A stretch of DNA of 64,000 bases from UBA1952 sp965246855 (lineage in GTDB: Bacteria > Bacteroidota > Bacteroidia > Chitinophagales > Chitinophagaceae), in NCBI GenBank assembly GCA_965246855.1, contig CBDFFP010000009.1:124001-188000 (forward strand), given 5' to 3'. Below, in pieces: positions 43,418 through 51,444 of this stretch. The translations under genes were made by a program, and so were the position numbers. Positions within the stretch are counted from its first letter, which is position 1, and each line of letters opens with the position of its first letter. The notes beneath the pieces are model-generated. The model was not told where the DNA came from. It made no database searches and saw only the letters and a list, made by a program, of their open reading frames with translations.

Positions 43418-43705
43418 TTATTCGCGCGTAATTTGACTTTTAAGTTCGTCTGAAATGTTAGTCCATTTTGTGTTTGTAGTCAATAGCAATAAGCAGTTAC
43501 ATTCTTGTGCTACTTTGATGATATGTTTAAACCAGTCCAAATAACTCCATTCTCTCGGTTTAGGTGAGAAAAGGAAAAGCTCATTATTGTCCCAATGTAC
43601 CTCGGTCGCGGTTCTATAAATCATAGTGAATCGCTCTTTTTCCGGTTTGATATAAAGTCGGCCTAAATTGTCAATACCAATTTCAACGATATTTTCTGTT
43701 TTCAC
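43418..43705 (-). CDS. Small hypothetical protein on a cassette-like unit
   Basis: 95 residues, no signal peptide or membrane helix. It reads KTENIVEIGIDNLGRLYIKPEKERFTMIYR, then VHWDNNELFLFSPKPREWSYLDWFKHIIKVAQECNCLLLLTTNTKW. It looks like a real alpha+beta domain, but I cannot name a family. Low G+C and position between inverted repeats (site 2 on one side, a GTGACACACAAC motif at 43737 on the other) suggest a mobile gene cassette. Confidence 0.65.
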   Translation of the reverse strand: MKTENIVEIGIDNLGRLYIKPEKERFTMIYRTATEVHWDNNELFLFSPKPREWSYLDWFKHIIKVAQECNCLLLLTTNTKWTNISDELKSQITRE

Positions 43706-43834
43706 AATTAAAAAATATAAATAAGATCAAACTAAAGTGACACACAACTTGAAAATAGACGCCATGGCCACCCAAAAATTCATCGTAAAGCACTCCTTTT
43801 TGGGGTGGTTATACGCCATAAAACTGCCTTTTCT

Positions 43835-44620
43835 GGTCGTGTGTTTAAATGAATGATGCGGGGTTGTTTCGGTATTGGATGGCAAGACTGATGTGCTGAA
43901 TATGGTTTTCGCTTTTTTGGGAGAAGGTAGTTGTTCGTCTTCTCAATCGGCCTATCCTTACTTTGAATAATATGTTGATTTACTCAATACATTTGGTATG
44001 AGCCTTGCCCCAGAGGTGCTGCTTGGCATCAAATACTTTGGTGAATGGTCGCCATAAATCCGTGCAATAGAAGTCGATTTCCAAGCCCGAAAGTTGCTCT
44101 AAGAGTGCTTTGAGCGTCTTTTTTGTTCGTTTTCCCCACACCGCCGCCAATATTTCGCCGTTTTGGCCGCAGATGGCATAGAACATCCAGACCTTATTTT
44201 CTTGCTTCCTGCGTAAGACCACTGCTCGTCGATTTGAACCTTGTGGTAGTGGCGGTGAAGCGGGCGAAAAACGGGTTCGGTAGCTGCGCCGGCCAGGATG
44301 CGAAGCACCATGTGGGCCGCCACCCCTAGCAGCCGGGCAGTGTCGCGGATGCCGACCCCATGGAATAAATGCCTGATAACCATGCGCTTTACCACCGGGT
44401 CGGCACCCCAATAAACGTACTCCTCCTGAAATTGCCTGCCACACGGGCGACAAAGAAAATTCTGGACTCCGCTTTTCTTGCAGCCATTTTTTACCACCTT
44501 TGTACCACGGCAAAACGGGCAACGTACGGGTTGGGATTTCACACTTTAAAACTCCGGAACGGGCGCGCTTTTGCCGTGTTTTTTTTCCGAAAAGGTCATC
44601 ATTCATTTAAACATACGACC
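43835..44620 (-). mobile_element. IS1-family insertion sequence, 786 bp, inactive
   Basis: Terminal inverted repeats of 24 bp (GGTCGTRTGTTTAAATGAAT.. at 43835-43858 and its complement at 44597-44620) differ at one position. The 8-bp direct repeat CCTTTTCT flanks both ends (43827-43834 and 44621-44628), a target duplication typical of IS1. Between them lies a degraded IS1 transposase gene. Removing the IS and one repeat copy rejoins TACGCCATA and TATGGCGTA, so it inserted in the loop of a small palindrome. It also rejoins a possible short ORF beginning at 43764. Confidence 0.93.
43845..44542 (-). pseudogene. IS1 family transposase, frameshifted and with an internal stop
   Basis: The N-terminal part (GTG start at 44542) has the zinc-finger pattern CPFC..KNG..QNFLCRPCGRQF and a helix-turn-helix, then the DDE start QIDEQWSYAGSKK. 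The frame is then lost by one base near 44210. The next frame carries KVWMFYAICGQNGEILAAVWGKRTKKTLKALLEQL, LEIDFYCTDLWRPF and GKAHTKCIE, followed by a TAA at 43979-43981. After the stop the same frame continues with typical IS1 C-terminal sequence (RRRTTTFSQKSENHIQHI) to a stop in the terminal repeat. Restoring one base gives 232 residues, the usual IS1 size. Confidence 0.92.
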
Positions 44621-44691
44621 CCTTTTCTCTATGGCGTAAAACACGCTAGTATCCCCCACAAAGGAAAACTATTCCCTCCACAAATCCAAAC

Positions 44692-45822
44692 TCACTCCTC
44701 CACCACAATCCCCTGCCCGCCATAGTCCCGCGCCAACACCGCGCTGTACTCCACCGCTTTCTCCAACCAGCTTTTAAAAACCGCCCGCGCGCCCTCCGCC
44801 GTCAACGCCGGATTCAAGAGCGAAGCGCTCAGCAAAATATACTCGCCGCGCACCGAGAAAATAACGCCCCGGTGCTGGTAATTCGCGCCCAGCAGATAGC
44901 GGTATAAAGTGTTGATGTGCTGCTGCGGCAGGCGGCACAAAAGCGTGTCGGAAGAAATAAAACCATCGCCGGGATTGTAGCGCAGCCGCATCCGCACCGG
45001 ACCGGAATTAATTTCCCAGCGGTTAGCTCCGTCGCGCGCCAAAACCACCGGGTAACCCATGCCTTCCAGTGCTTCTTCTATCTTCAAGGCCATACCGTAA
45101 GTCGGCTCGTTGCCGCTGTCCGGGGCCGGAAAGTCAATCTGCGTGCCACACACGGGACAATATTTCCCGCTTTCCAAGCTCTCCGCCGTGATGCCGCTCC
45201 CACAACTCGGACACGCCAGCGCACGCTTGCCATAATGCGGGCGATACAACTCTAAATCTCCCAACAGATAGCGCGCCGAAAGCGCAAAACCTAGGTTGTC
45301 CCCGCCTTTGATAATGAAGGTGTTCACGCCTATCACGTCGCCGTCGGCGTTCACCAGCGGCCCGCCGGAATTTCCGGGGTTGATGGCCGCATCCACCTGC
45401 AGATAACGCAGGCCATTCTGAATGCGGTCGGCGCGCGAAATGGTTCCCTGCGTGGCGGTGTAGTTCAGTCCATAAGGATGCCCAATCGCCAACACACGGT
45501 CTCCATTCTGCGGCGGGGCGAAGGAACCAATGGTAATGACCGAAAAAGGCGCGTCGGTCTTCTCCGGCGGAAGGAGAAAAGCAAGGTCACGGCGCTCGTC
45601 GGTAAACAGCACACGGATGACCTGACGCGGGAAATGCACGCCTTTAATAATCACCTGCTCAAATCCTTTCACCACGTGGTTGTTGGTGACAATGAGGTTA
45701 TAGTCGGTGAGGTAAAAACCCGTTCCGGTGCCGGTGGTTGTGGCAATCTGCACAAGCGCGCGGCGGAATTTTTCAATAATGCTTTCGGGGTTCAGGAGTT
45801 GCGAAACGGGAAGGGAAGGCAT
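44692..45822 (-). CDS. Trypsin-like serine protease with zinc ribbon and C-terminal domain
   Basis: 376 residues from ATG 45822 (MPSLPVSQLLNPES); the longer upstream frame overlaps the divergent HEPN promoter. There is no signal peptide, so a cytoplasmic protease is likely. The S1C/HtrA-like core has His in IVTNNHVVKG, Asp in RRDLAFLL and Ser in NPGNSGGPL. Instead of a PDZ domain, a zinc ribbon follows (CPSCG .. YCPVCG, residues about 206-235). A roughly 140-residue alpha+beta domain (YGMALKIEEALEGMGYPVVLARDGANRWEINSG) ends the protein and is reminiscent of YbjN/secretion-chaperone folds. Confidence 0.85.
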   Translation of the reverse strand: MPSLPVSQLLNPESIIEKFRRALVQIATTTGTGTGFYLTDYNLIVTNNHVVKGFEQVIIKGVHFPRQVIRVLFTDERRDLAFLLPPEKTDAPFSVITIGSFAPPQNGDRVLAIGHPYGLNYTATQGTISRADRIQNGLRYLQVDAAINPGNSGGPLVNADGDVIGVNTFIIKGGDNLGFALSARYLLGDLELYRPHYGKRALACPSCGSGITAESLESGKYCPVCGTQIDFPAPDSGNEPTYGMALKIEEALEGMGYPVVLARDGANRWEINSGPVRMRLRYNPGDGFISSDTLLCRLPQQHINTLYRYLLGANYQHRGVIFSVRGEYILLSASLLNPALTAEGARAVFKSWLEKAVEYSAVLARDYGGQGIVVEE

Positions 45823-46004
45823 GGTAAAAGCGGTGCTTTTAGAGTGAAGTTCCGAATGAATTTTTGGAGAAGCAGAAAACCCTTTTGCAGTTTGGGGCGT
45901 TAAATGCTTTTGAAGATTTGCGGAAGGCGTCTTTCGGTAGATTATTTTTGCGGAATTATTTCCTTTAAAAAAAAAGCGCAGACCCTCAATTTCCGGCAGC
46001 CAAA

Positions 46005-46403
46005 ATGACGAAAGAAGAACACATTCAGTGGTGGCAGGCCGAAGCAAATCGCCCCTGGCACACGGCCACTTTGTTGTACCGCGAACGAGATTCTGTAGCA
46101 GCCTTGTTGTTTTGTCACCTCACGATTGAAAAGTTGTTAAAAGCCCTTTGGATACGTGACAACGTGGAAAATATACCGAAACGCACCCATGACCTGCGAA
46201 GCATTTACAACGAAACCGACGTGAAACTGCCCAACGGCTGGTACGACTATCTGAACACAATAACAGGCTGGAATATTGAAGGGCGATATCCTGATTACAA
46301 GCTCAAAATCTATGAGCACGCAACGTCCGAATATAAGGAACACCATTATCAAAAACTATGCGAGTTGAAAGCCCTCTTAGAATCCGCGCACTCGGCGAAC
46401 TGA
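46005..46403 (+). CDS. HEPN domain protein (HepT-like toxin candidate)
   Basis: The 132-residue all-helical protein has HEPN features: an N-terminal helix pair (WWQAEANRPWHTATLLYRERDSVAALLFCHLTIEKLLKALW) and the motif KRTHDLRSIY at about residues 62-71. The gene for a minimal nucleotidyltransferase overlaps its end by 46 bases, the pairing known from HepT/MntA toxin-antitoxin systems and related antiviral modules. HEPN members are often RNases with an RxxxxxH motif; the RTHDL here is shorter, so activity is uncertain. It is divergent from the protease gene. Confidence 0.85.
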   Translation: MTKEEHIQWWQAEANRPWHTATLLYRERDSVAALLFCHLTIEKLLKALWIRDNVENIPKRTHDLRSIYNETDVKLPNGWYDYLNTITGWNIEGRYPDYKLKIYEHATSEYKEHHYQKLCELKALLESAHSAN

Positions 46404-46699
46404 TTAACGGTTTTCTGGTCGGCTTGTCCGATTTGGGGTTTCCGCCTGTCCGCAGCGTTTTGTACGGTTCTTATGCAAAGGGAAATCCGCAGCCCGAAAG
46501 TGACGTAGATTTGGCTGTATGGGTTAAAAAAGTCCCTTCGTTTTCCGAGCGCGAACAGCCATCTTTCCTGCAACTTTGCAGCCGCTATTATCCTATTTCG
46601 CCTCGTTTTTTTGAAGCAGGCGCTACAGAAGTTGAAGAGCCATTTATTGCAGAAATCCTGCGAACCGGAAAAAACATTCTTTTACCTCAACACGCCTGA
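46358..46699 (+). CDS. Minimal nucleotidyltransferase (MntA-like)
   Basis: The 113-residue protein has the polymerase-beta-type motif GSYAKGNPQPESDVDL, an exact GSx10DxD, at about residues 37-52. In HepT/MntA systems this enzyme AMPylates and silences the HEPN partner. Start ATG 46358 overlaps the HEPN gene by 46 bases in another frame, implying tight co-translation. The third catalytic Asp is not obvious in the short C-terminal part (EEPFIAEILRTGKNILLPQ). paaB begins 3 bases after its stop, which is unusual company for a defence pair. Confidence 0.88.
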   Translation: MRVESPLRIRALGELINGFLVGLSDLGFPPVRSVLYGSYAKGNPQPESDVDLAVWVKKVPSFSEREQPSFLQLCSRYYPISPRFFEAGATEVEEPFIAEILRTGKNILLPQHA

Positions 46700-46702
46700 T
46701 TC

Positions 46703-47068
46703 ATGAAAAACATTTTTCTCCGCTACGGCGACTACGGCGACCGCGAGGCTGCCGGCGGCCCGCAATCTCAGAAGCAAAACACAGCGCAAAACGAGTGGCC
46801 GTTGTGGGAAGTTTTTATCCGCAGCAAAGCCGGCCTTGACCACAAGCACGCCGGTTCGCTCCACGCCGCCGACGCGCAAATGGCCGTAGAAAATGCCCGC
46901 GACGTTTATACACGCCGCATGGAAGGCATCAGTATTTGGGTGGTGGAAAGCAAACATATCCATGCTTCCGACCCGAATGAATCGGGTTCATTATATGACC
47001 CGTCTGCCGACAAAGTCTATCGTCACCCGACTTTTTATACCATTCCCGACGAAATCGGACACATGTAA
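46703..47068 (+). CDS. paaB: Phenylacetyl-CoA epoxidase subunit PaaB
   Basis: PaaB is a small structural subunit of the multicomponent ring-epoxidase for phenylacetyl-CoA. The 121-residue protein has the family core WPLWEVFIRSKAGLDHKHAGSLHAADAQMAVENARDVYTRR, then SIWVVESKHI and the terminal region KVYRHPTFYTIPDEIGHM. It is about 25 residues longer at the N-terminus than usual; the extension is K/Q/G-rich. paaC follows after 64 bases, but paaA, which encodes the catalytic subunit, is not upstream. Confidence 0.94.
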   Translation: MKNIFLRYGDYGDREAAGGPQSQKQNTAQNEWPLWEVFIRSKAGLDHKHAGSLHAADAQMAVENARDVYTRRMEGISIWVVESKHIHASDPNESGSLYDPSADKVYRHPTFYTIPDEIGHM

Positions 47069-47132
47069 ATAAATTACTAATATTAGTGATTAATAAATAA
47101 TTAGCCACTAATCGTTAATCATTAATCAATAG

Positions 47133-47939
47133 ATGTCTCATCTTTTTTACGTTCTCCAGCTCGCCGATAACGCGCTTATTCACAGTCAGCGGCTGAGCGA
47201 GTGGTGTGGTCATGCGCCAATTCTGGAGCAGGATATTGCGATTACAAATACGGCGCTTGACCATATGGGACAGGCGCGGAGTTTGTATCAATATGCCTGT
47301 GAGTTATTTAACGCTCTTCCAGCGGATAAAAAAGAAGGCGCTTTTTCCTCAACGCTGCTCCAACAAGTGACGGGCGATGTGAAAGAAGACGACCTTGCGA
47401 GCCTGCGAGATGGATGGGATTTTCGCAATATATTGTTGGTAGAACAGCCAAATGGTGACTGGGCGCAGACCGTTTGCAAGTCATTTTTCTACGATGTGTT
47501 TCAGCATTTGCTGTATGAAAATCTCGTGAAAGGCCCAGATACACAGCTCTCCGCGATTGCCGAAAAATCGTTGAAAGAAGTTTCGTATCACAGAAAATGG
47601 TCGTCGGAATGGATAATTCGCCTCGGCGATGGCACAGACGAAAGCCATCAAAAAGCGCAGGAAGTGGTTGAGAGACTGTGGTCGTTCACCGGCGAATTGT
47701 TTCTGCCAACAGAAGCGGAAAGCTTCGCCCACCACGCAGGCATCAGCCCCGATGTAGCGACATTAAAAGACAAATGGACGGTAGAAGTAAGCGCCATTCT
47801 TCAAGAAGCAACCATAAATCTGCCTACTAATAACTGGATGCAGAAAGGTGGTAAAACTGGTCAGCACAGCGAACATCTCGGTTATATTCTTTCGGATCTA
47901 CAGTTTATGCAACGGGCGTATCCGGGAATGGAATGGTAA
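47133..47939 (+). CDS. paaC: Phenylacetyl-CoA epoxidase subunit PaaC
   Basis: The 268-residue ferritin-like partner of PaaA lacks a functional di-iron centre in the family and holds the complex together. Recognisable blocks are YVLQLADNALIHSQRLSEWCGHAPILEQDIAITNTALDHMGQAR, FDxF-like SFFYDVFQHLLYENLVK, KEVSYHRKWSSEWIIRLGDGTDESHQK and the C-terminal GKTGQHSEHLGYILSDLQFMQRAYPG. It follows paaB. No paaD or paaE follows; the next gene is on the opposite strand. Confidence 0.96.
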   Translation: MSHLFYVLQLADNALIHSQRLSEWCGHAPILEQDIAITNTALDHMGQARSLYQYACELFNALPADKKEGAFSSTLLQQVTGDVKEDDLASLRDGWDFRNILLVEQPNGDWAQTVCKSFFYDVFQHLLYENLVKGPDTQLSAIAEKSLKEVSYHRKWSSEWIIRLGDGTDESHQKAQEVVERLWSFTGELFLPTEAESFAHHAGISPDVATLKDKWTVEVSAILQEATINLPTNNWMQKGGKTGQHSEHLGYILSDLQFMQRAYPGMEW

Positions 47940-48010
47940 GGTTAATAGAAAATCAATAATAAACAATTAATAGTGTGTTATTAATAGCGATATTTTATCC
48001 TCATCAATCA

Positions 48011-48694
48011 TTAAATATACCAATAAGCACTCAGCATTACAACCGTTCCTACCAAATAGCCAAGCCATACTTCGCTGCTTCGGTGGGCACCGAGCAGCAA
48101 GCGGGATGTGCCGATAATGCTGGCCAAGAATAAAAACAGAAAAAATACAGGGAGCATATTAATTGGATTCATTATCATTAAAGCGACCACAATTCCGAGC
48201 GTTCCGCCTGCCGCTACGGCGTGCATGGAGATTTTAAAGAAGATATTTACAAGAAAAACAATAATAATATTCCAGAAAGAACCTAACAAAAGCACCTTTA
48301 AAATCAGAGGTGTTCCAGGCAGACTATTCAACACATGAGAGGCCCAGAAATACCAAATCATAATGCCCATTAACGGCAAGATGCGGTCTTTGGCATCTGC
48401 CATTTCAATCTTACGAATAAAGCCTAATGCCTTCATTAGTAAAATCGTGAGCAACGGAAACAACACTGTGCAGACGCCGACAATCCCCAGCAGATTAACG
48501 AAGGAACCTCGCTCTAATATGTTCCCTTCCGGCATTCCCGCAAAATGGACCGGCGCGAGTTTGTACAGAAGCAGCATCAGCACCACCGGCATAAAAACCG
48601 GGTGGAACAGATAGGAAATAAAAGTGGCCAGTGTGCGCGAAAGCCGCGTAAGATACGGGTAATCTGCGCCTTCGGCTAAAGGGGTGTTTTGCAT
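48011..48694 (-). CDS. PAP2-like membrane phosphatase family protein
   Basis: 227 residues from ATG 48694 (MQNTPLAEGADYP), with six or more membrane helices. Phosphatase motifs appear in eroded form: KISMHAVAAGGTLG resembles the PSGH motif and SRLLLGAHRSSEVWLGYLVG resembles SRxxxxxHxxxDxxxG with Glu for Asp. Catalysis is therefore plausible but not assured. Homologues are annotated as PA-phosphatase-related. It lies downstream of the frameshifted CDP-alcohol phosphatidyltransferase on the same strand, hinting at a joint role in phospholipid metabolism. Confidence 0.78.
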   Translation of the reverse strand: MQNTPLAEGADYPYLTRLSRTLATFISYLFHPVFMPVVLMLLLYKLAPVHFAGMPEGNILERGSFVNLLGIVGVCTVLFPLLTILLMKALGFIRKIEMADAKDRILPLMGIMIWYFWASHVLNSLPGTPLILKVLLLGSFWNIIIVFLVNIFFKISMHAVAAGGTLGIVVALMIMNPINMLPVFFLFLFLASIIGTSRLLLGAHRSSEVWLGYLVGTVVMLSAYWYI

Positions 48695-48699
48695 AAGGG

Positions 48700-48707
48700 C
48701 GAAGGTA
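48700..48707 (-). promoter_or_regulatory. -7 box TACCTTCG for the PAP2-like gene
   Basis: TAnnTTCG followed by C, five bases upstream of the chosen ATG, supporting that start over the upstream one. Confidence 0.42.
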
Positions 48708-48745
48708 AGATCAGCAAGAGGATACGGACTGCACTTCAAAAATTA

Positions 48746-49347
48746 TTATCCGTTGAATAGCTTGTGCCTCTTGATTTCCTTGTTTCTCCGAAGTTGCAGG
48801 GCATGGTAAAAAGTAGGAACGTCGTTCTCCCACTGCTTCAGCGTTAGGATGATAACGATGATTTCTATCCGTGTGAGCAGGCCCACCCAAAACATGCATT
48901 GAAACAGAATGCCCGATTCGCATTGCAGCAGCAGTTGAACCAGCGTAGCAAAAAGCAGCAGCGTCCAGATTTTGGCTCCAATAGAATGTGTAGCGATTTC
49001 TTTTCGAAATTTTAAAAAACTCACGGTATAAGTGAGTGCTTCCACCCCCAGCAGAATGCCCAATGGAAGTGCTTTCTCCCGAAAGAAAGGCAATGAACAT
49101 AAGCCGCTACTGCCACGCAAACAAAGAAAATCTGGTCTATGGTGGAGTCTAGGCGCCGCAGCCTTTGCGTAGAAACGCCAAGTCGCCTTGCGATGATACC
49201 ATCAAAAATATCCGTCAGCAACCCAATGGTGAGCAGCGTAACCGCAATCGCCGGAGCGTATGTTACTTGCAGAAAGCTTAATGCCAGAATAACGCCCCCG
49301 AGGAAAAGCCGCGCGTAAATGAGTATCAAGGGGATGTGGAACTTCAT
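48746..49347 (-). pseudogene. CDP-alcohol phosphatidyltransferase, frameshifted
   Basis: The first frame (49347 to about 49095) starts MKFHIPLILIYARLFLGGV and holds the catalytic motif DIFDGIIARRLGVSTQRLRRLDSTID. The second frame takes over near 49095 (LPFFREKALPLGILLGVEALTYTVSFLKFRKEIATHSIGAKIWTLLLFATL) and runs to 48746 with more membrane helices. Joined, they make a normal protein of about 200 residues that would attach an alcohol head group to CDP-activated lipid. The one-base shift lies just after TAYVH. It could be a true mutation or a sequence error. Confidence 0.85.
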
Positions 49348-49382
49348 ATGAAACCGCCTTTTCGCGCTATATAATCCTTCCG

Positions 49383-51431
49383 TTAGCGTTTGTTTTTATC
49401 CCCCGAAAACTGCCATGCCACCTGCGCAAACACCCGTCGCGGCAATCCGCCCGAAGCATTATTGCCGCCATGTGGGCCGCTACCCGCAGCGGTGCTGGCC
49501 AAGTTGAGCGGCTGGCTGTAAAGCACATTTTTCACACCCACCGTCAGCGAAAATCTGTTCTTCCAAAAGGCGCGTTGCACCGACACATCTAATTGATGAA
49601 AAGCAGGCGATGTGCCGCCATAAATCGCGTTGCCTTCGGCGTCAGCGGAGAGAAAACGGCTTTCGCCGGTGTATTTGTAAAAGGCATTCACGCTCAGCTT
49701 CAACGGCTTTACCGCCCAGAAAAAATTGCCGGTTACCTCCTGGATATTAAAACCCTCATAAGCGCCGTCCACGCCCAAAACACGCGTCAGGCCATAGCCG
49801 CCGGAAAGCCGTAGGCTGCGCCAAGAAGCTTCTGTTTGAAGATTTACGGTAGCCGTTTTCTGCCGAGCCAGATTGCCATAGATACGGCGCAGACTGGTAG
49901 AGTCGTCGGTAGGATTGACGAGCGTAATGCCGTCGCGCACGTCGTTGTAATAGCCGCTCAAAACGGTGTTCATCTGCACGGCGCGAGCAACGGCATATTG
50001 GGAAGAAACGGAAAGCTGGTAGTTCTGGCTGCGCTCGGCGCGCAGGGCGGAATTGCCCAAAATCTCGTGGTTCTGATCCACAAAACGCAGATACAATTCC
50101 TTCAAAGTAGGCGCGCGAAAACCTTCGGCGTAAGAGGCACGCAGCTGCACCTTTTCCACAGGCCGGAAAAAAATGTTCACCGCAGGAACAATCGGTGCGC
50201 TGTAGGAAGAATTGTGGGCCGCACGAAGCCCGCCTTGCAGGGTCGCCCGCTCCTTCCAAAAAGAATAAGAGACATTGGCGTAGAGCGCATAATCTTCCTG
50301 CCGGTATTTGCCGCTTTGTGCCGCCGGGTCTAGCTTGGTGCTGCTGCCGGTTTGGAGGGTGATGTCATAGCCGCCATCCACTTTAAAATCCTTCCCCACC
50401 GGGCGGCTGTAGTTGCTGCGCAGCGTCACATCGTCAAAGCGGCTCGTGTTTTGGTCGCCGCTGCCCTGCGTGGGCACTTCCTGCATGGTTTGCAGGTTTT
50501 TCTCTACCGATTCGCGGACGCGGTGATAATAGCTGTAGCTATTGGCGAGATTCCAGCGGCCTTTCTTTCCCATTTTTCCTTCCAGTTGAAGGCGGTTGAG
50601 GGAGCGTGTTACCCAGAAATATTGGTCAAGGCCATAGGCGGCATAAGGGTCCACATAAGCCGTTCCGCGATTGGTTACTTTCTCCCGGAAATAATCGCTC
50701 GTGGCCGACAGCCGGAAGCCCGAAGGCGCGGTGTAGCTGTAAGTACCCGTAGCGAAATACTGCGTTTTGGGCTTGAACAGCAGGCGGCGGAAAGGCGCAA
50801 CGGTATCCAGATCGCCCCAGCCTTCAAAAAAGTTCCGGCCCACGGTGAGGTCGGCGCTGTGGCGCGCGGTCAGTTGTCCGCCAATGGAAACGTCCACATT
50901 ATAGCGCCCTACCGATTCAGTGAAAGCACGCGTGGTAAGCTCCCGGCGCGGCGTTTTTTTAGTGATAAGATTGATAACGCCGCCAAGTGCGTCAGAGCCA
51001 TAGACCACGCTCATCGGCCCCTGCACCAGCTCAATGCGGGCAATGCGGGCGAGGTTCATTTGGCCCAAATCTATCGCGCCATTTTCGCGGCCATTCACCG
51101 GCAGGCCGTCCACCAAAATCTTCACTTTGCTTGCGCTCAAGCCCTGCGACTGCACCGATGTTCCCAGTTGCGGGTCGGTCTGGAGTTGCAGGCCCAATTG
51201 CGTCACCAGGGCTTCGGCCAGTGTTACCGCGCCCTGCGCTTTAAACTGTTTTTCATCAATGACACGGTAAAGACTCAGCGCGTTTTGGAGCTTCACCGGC
51301 GCCGCCACACCTGTCACCACCACTTCGCCCAGTGCCTTGCCGCTATCTGCTACCGGCACAGAAGAAAGCTGCTGCGCCCATGTGGACGCAGCAGCAAACA
51401 AAAAAACGAAAATCAAAAGCGGTGCGCGCAT
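49383..51431 (-). CDS. TonB-dependent outer-membrane receptor, probably for haem
   Basis: 682 residues with signal peptide (MRAPLLIFVFLFAAASTWAQ). The TonB-box region (GEVVVTG, residues about 34-40) precedes the plug domain (ALAEALVTQ..VQSQGLSASKVKILVDGLPVNGREN..RIELVQGPMSVVYGSDALGGVINLITK). A roughly 22-strand barrel ends in VAWQFSGDKNKR. The HmuY-like gene 13 bases upstream and the C-terminal VGVKNVLYSQPLNL with a Gly/His-rich loop (GSGPHGGN) suggest haem or porphyrin uptake in the HmuR style. Substrate assignment is by context. Confidence 0.9.
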   Translation of the reverse strand: MRAPLLIFVFLFAAASTWAQQLSSVPVADSGKALGEVVVTGVAAPVKLQNALSLYRVIDEKQFKAQGAVTLAEALVTQLGLQLQTDPQLGTSVQSQGLSASKVKILVDGLPVNGRENGAIDLGQMNLARIARIELVQGPMSVVYGSDALGGVINLITKKTPRRELTTRAFTESVGRYNVDVSIGGQLTARHSADLTVGRNFFEGWGDLDTVAPFRRLLFKPKTQYFATGTYSYTAPSGFRLSATSDYFREKVTNRGTAYVDPYAAYGLDQYFWVTRSLNRLQLEGKMGKKGRWNLANSYSYYHRVRESVEKNLQTMQEVPTQGSGDQNTSRFDDVTLRSNYSRPVGKDFKVDGGYDITLQTGSSTKLDPAAQSGKYRQEDYALYANVSYSFWKERATLQGGLRAAHNSSYSAPIVPAVNIFFRPVEKVQLRASYAEGFRAPTLKELYLRFVDQNHEILGNSALRAERSQNYQLSVSSQYAVARAVQMNTVLSGYYNDVRDGITLVNPTDDSTSLRRIYGNLARQKTATVNLQTEASWRSLRLSGGYGLTRVLGVDGAYEGFNIQEVTGNFFWAVKPLKLSVNAFYKYTGESRFLSADAEGNAIYGGTSPAFHQLDVSVQRAFWKNRFSLTVGVKNVLYSQPLNLASTAAGSGPHGGNNASGGLPRRVFAQVAWQFSGDKNKR

Positions 51432-51444
51432 AAGGAAGAAGACC

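Noticed and set aside
44369..44725. 118-codon + strand frame through the IS1 right end
   Set aside because: It is antisense to the transposase for most of its length. Its tail may be the remnant of a small ORF interrupted by the IS, but that is too weak to call.
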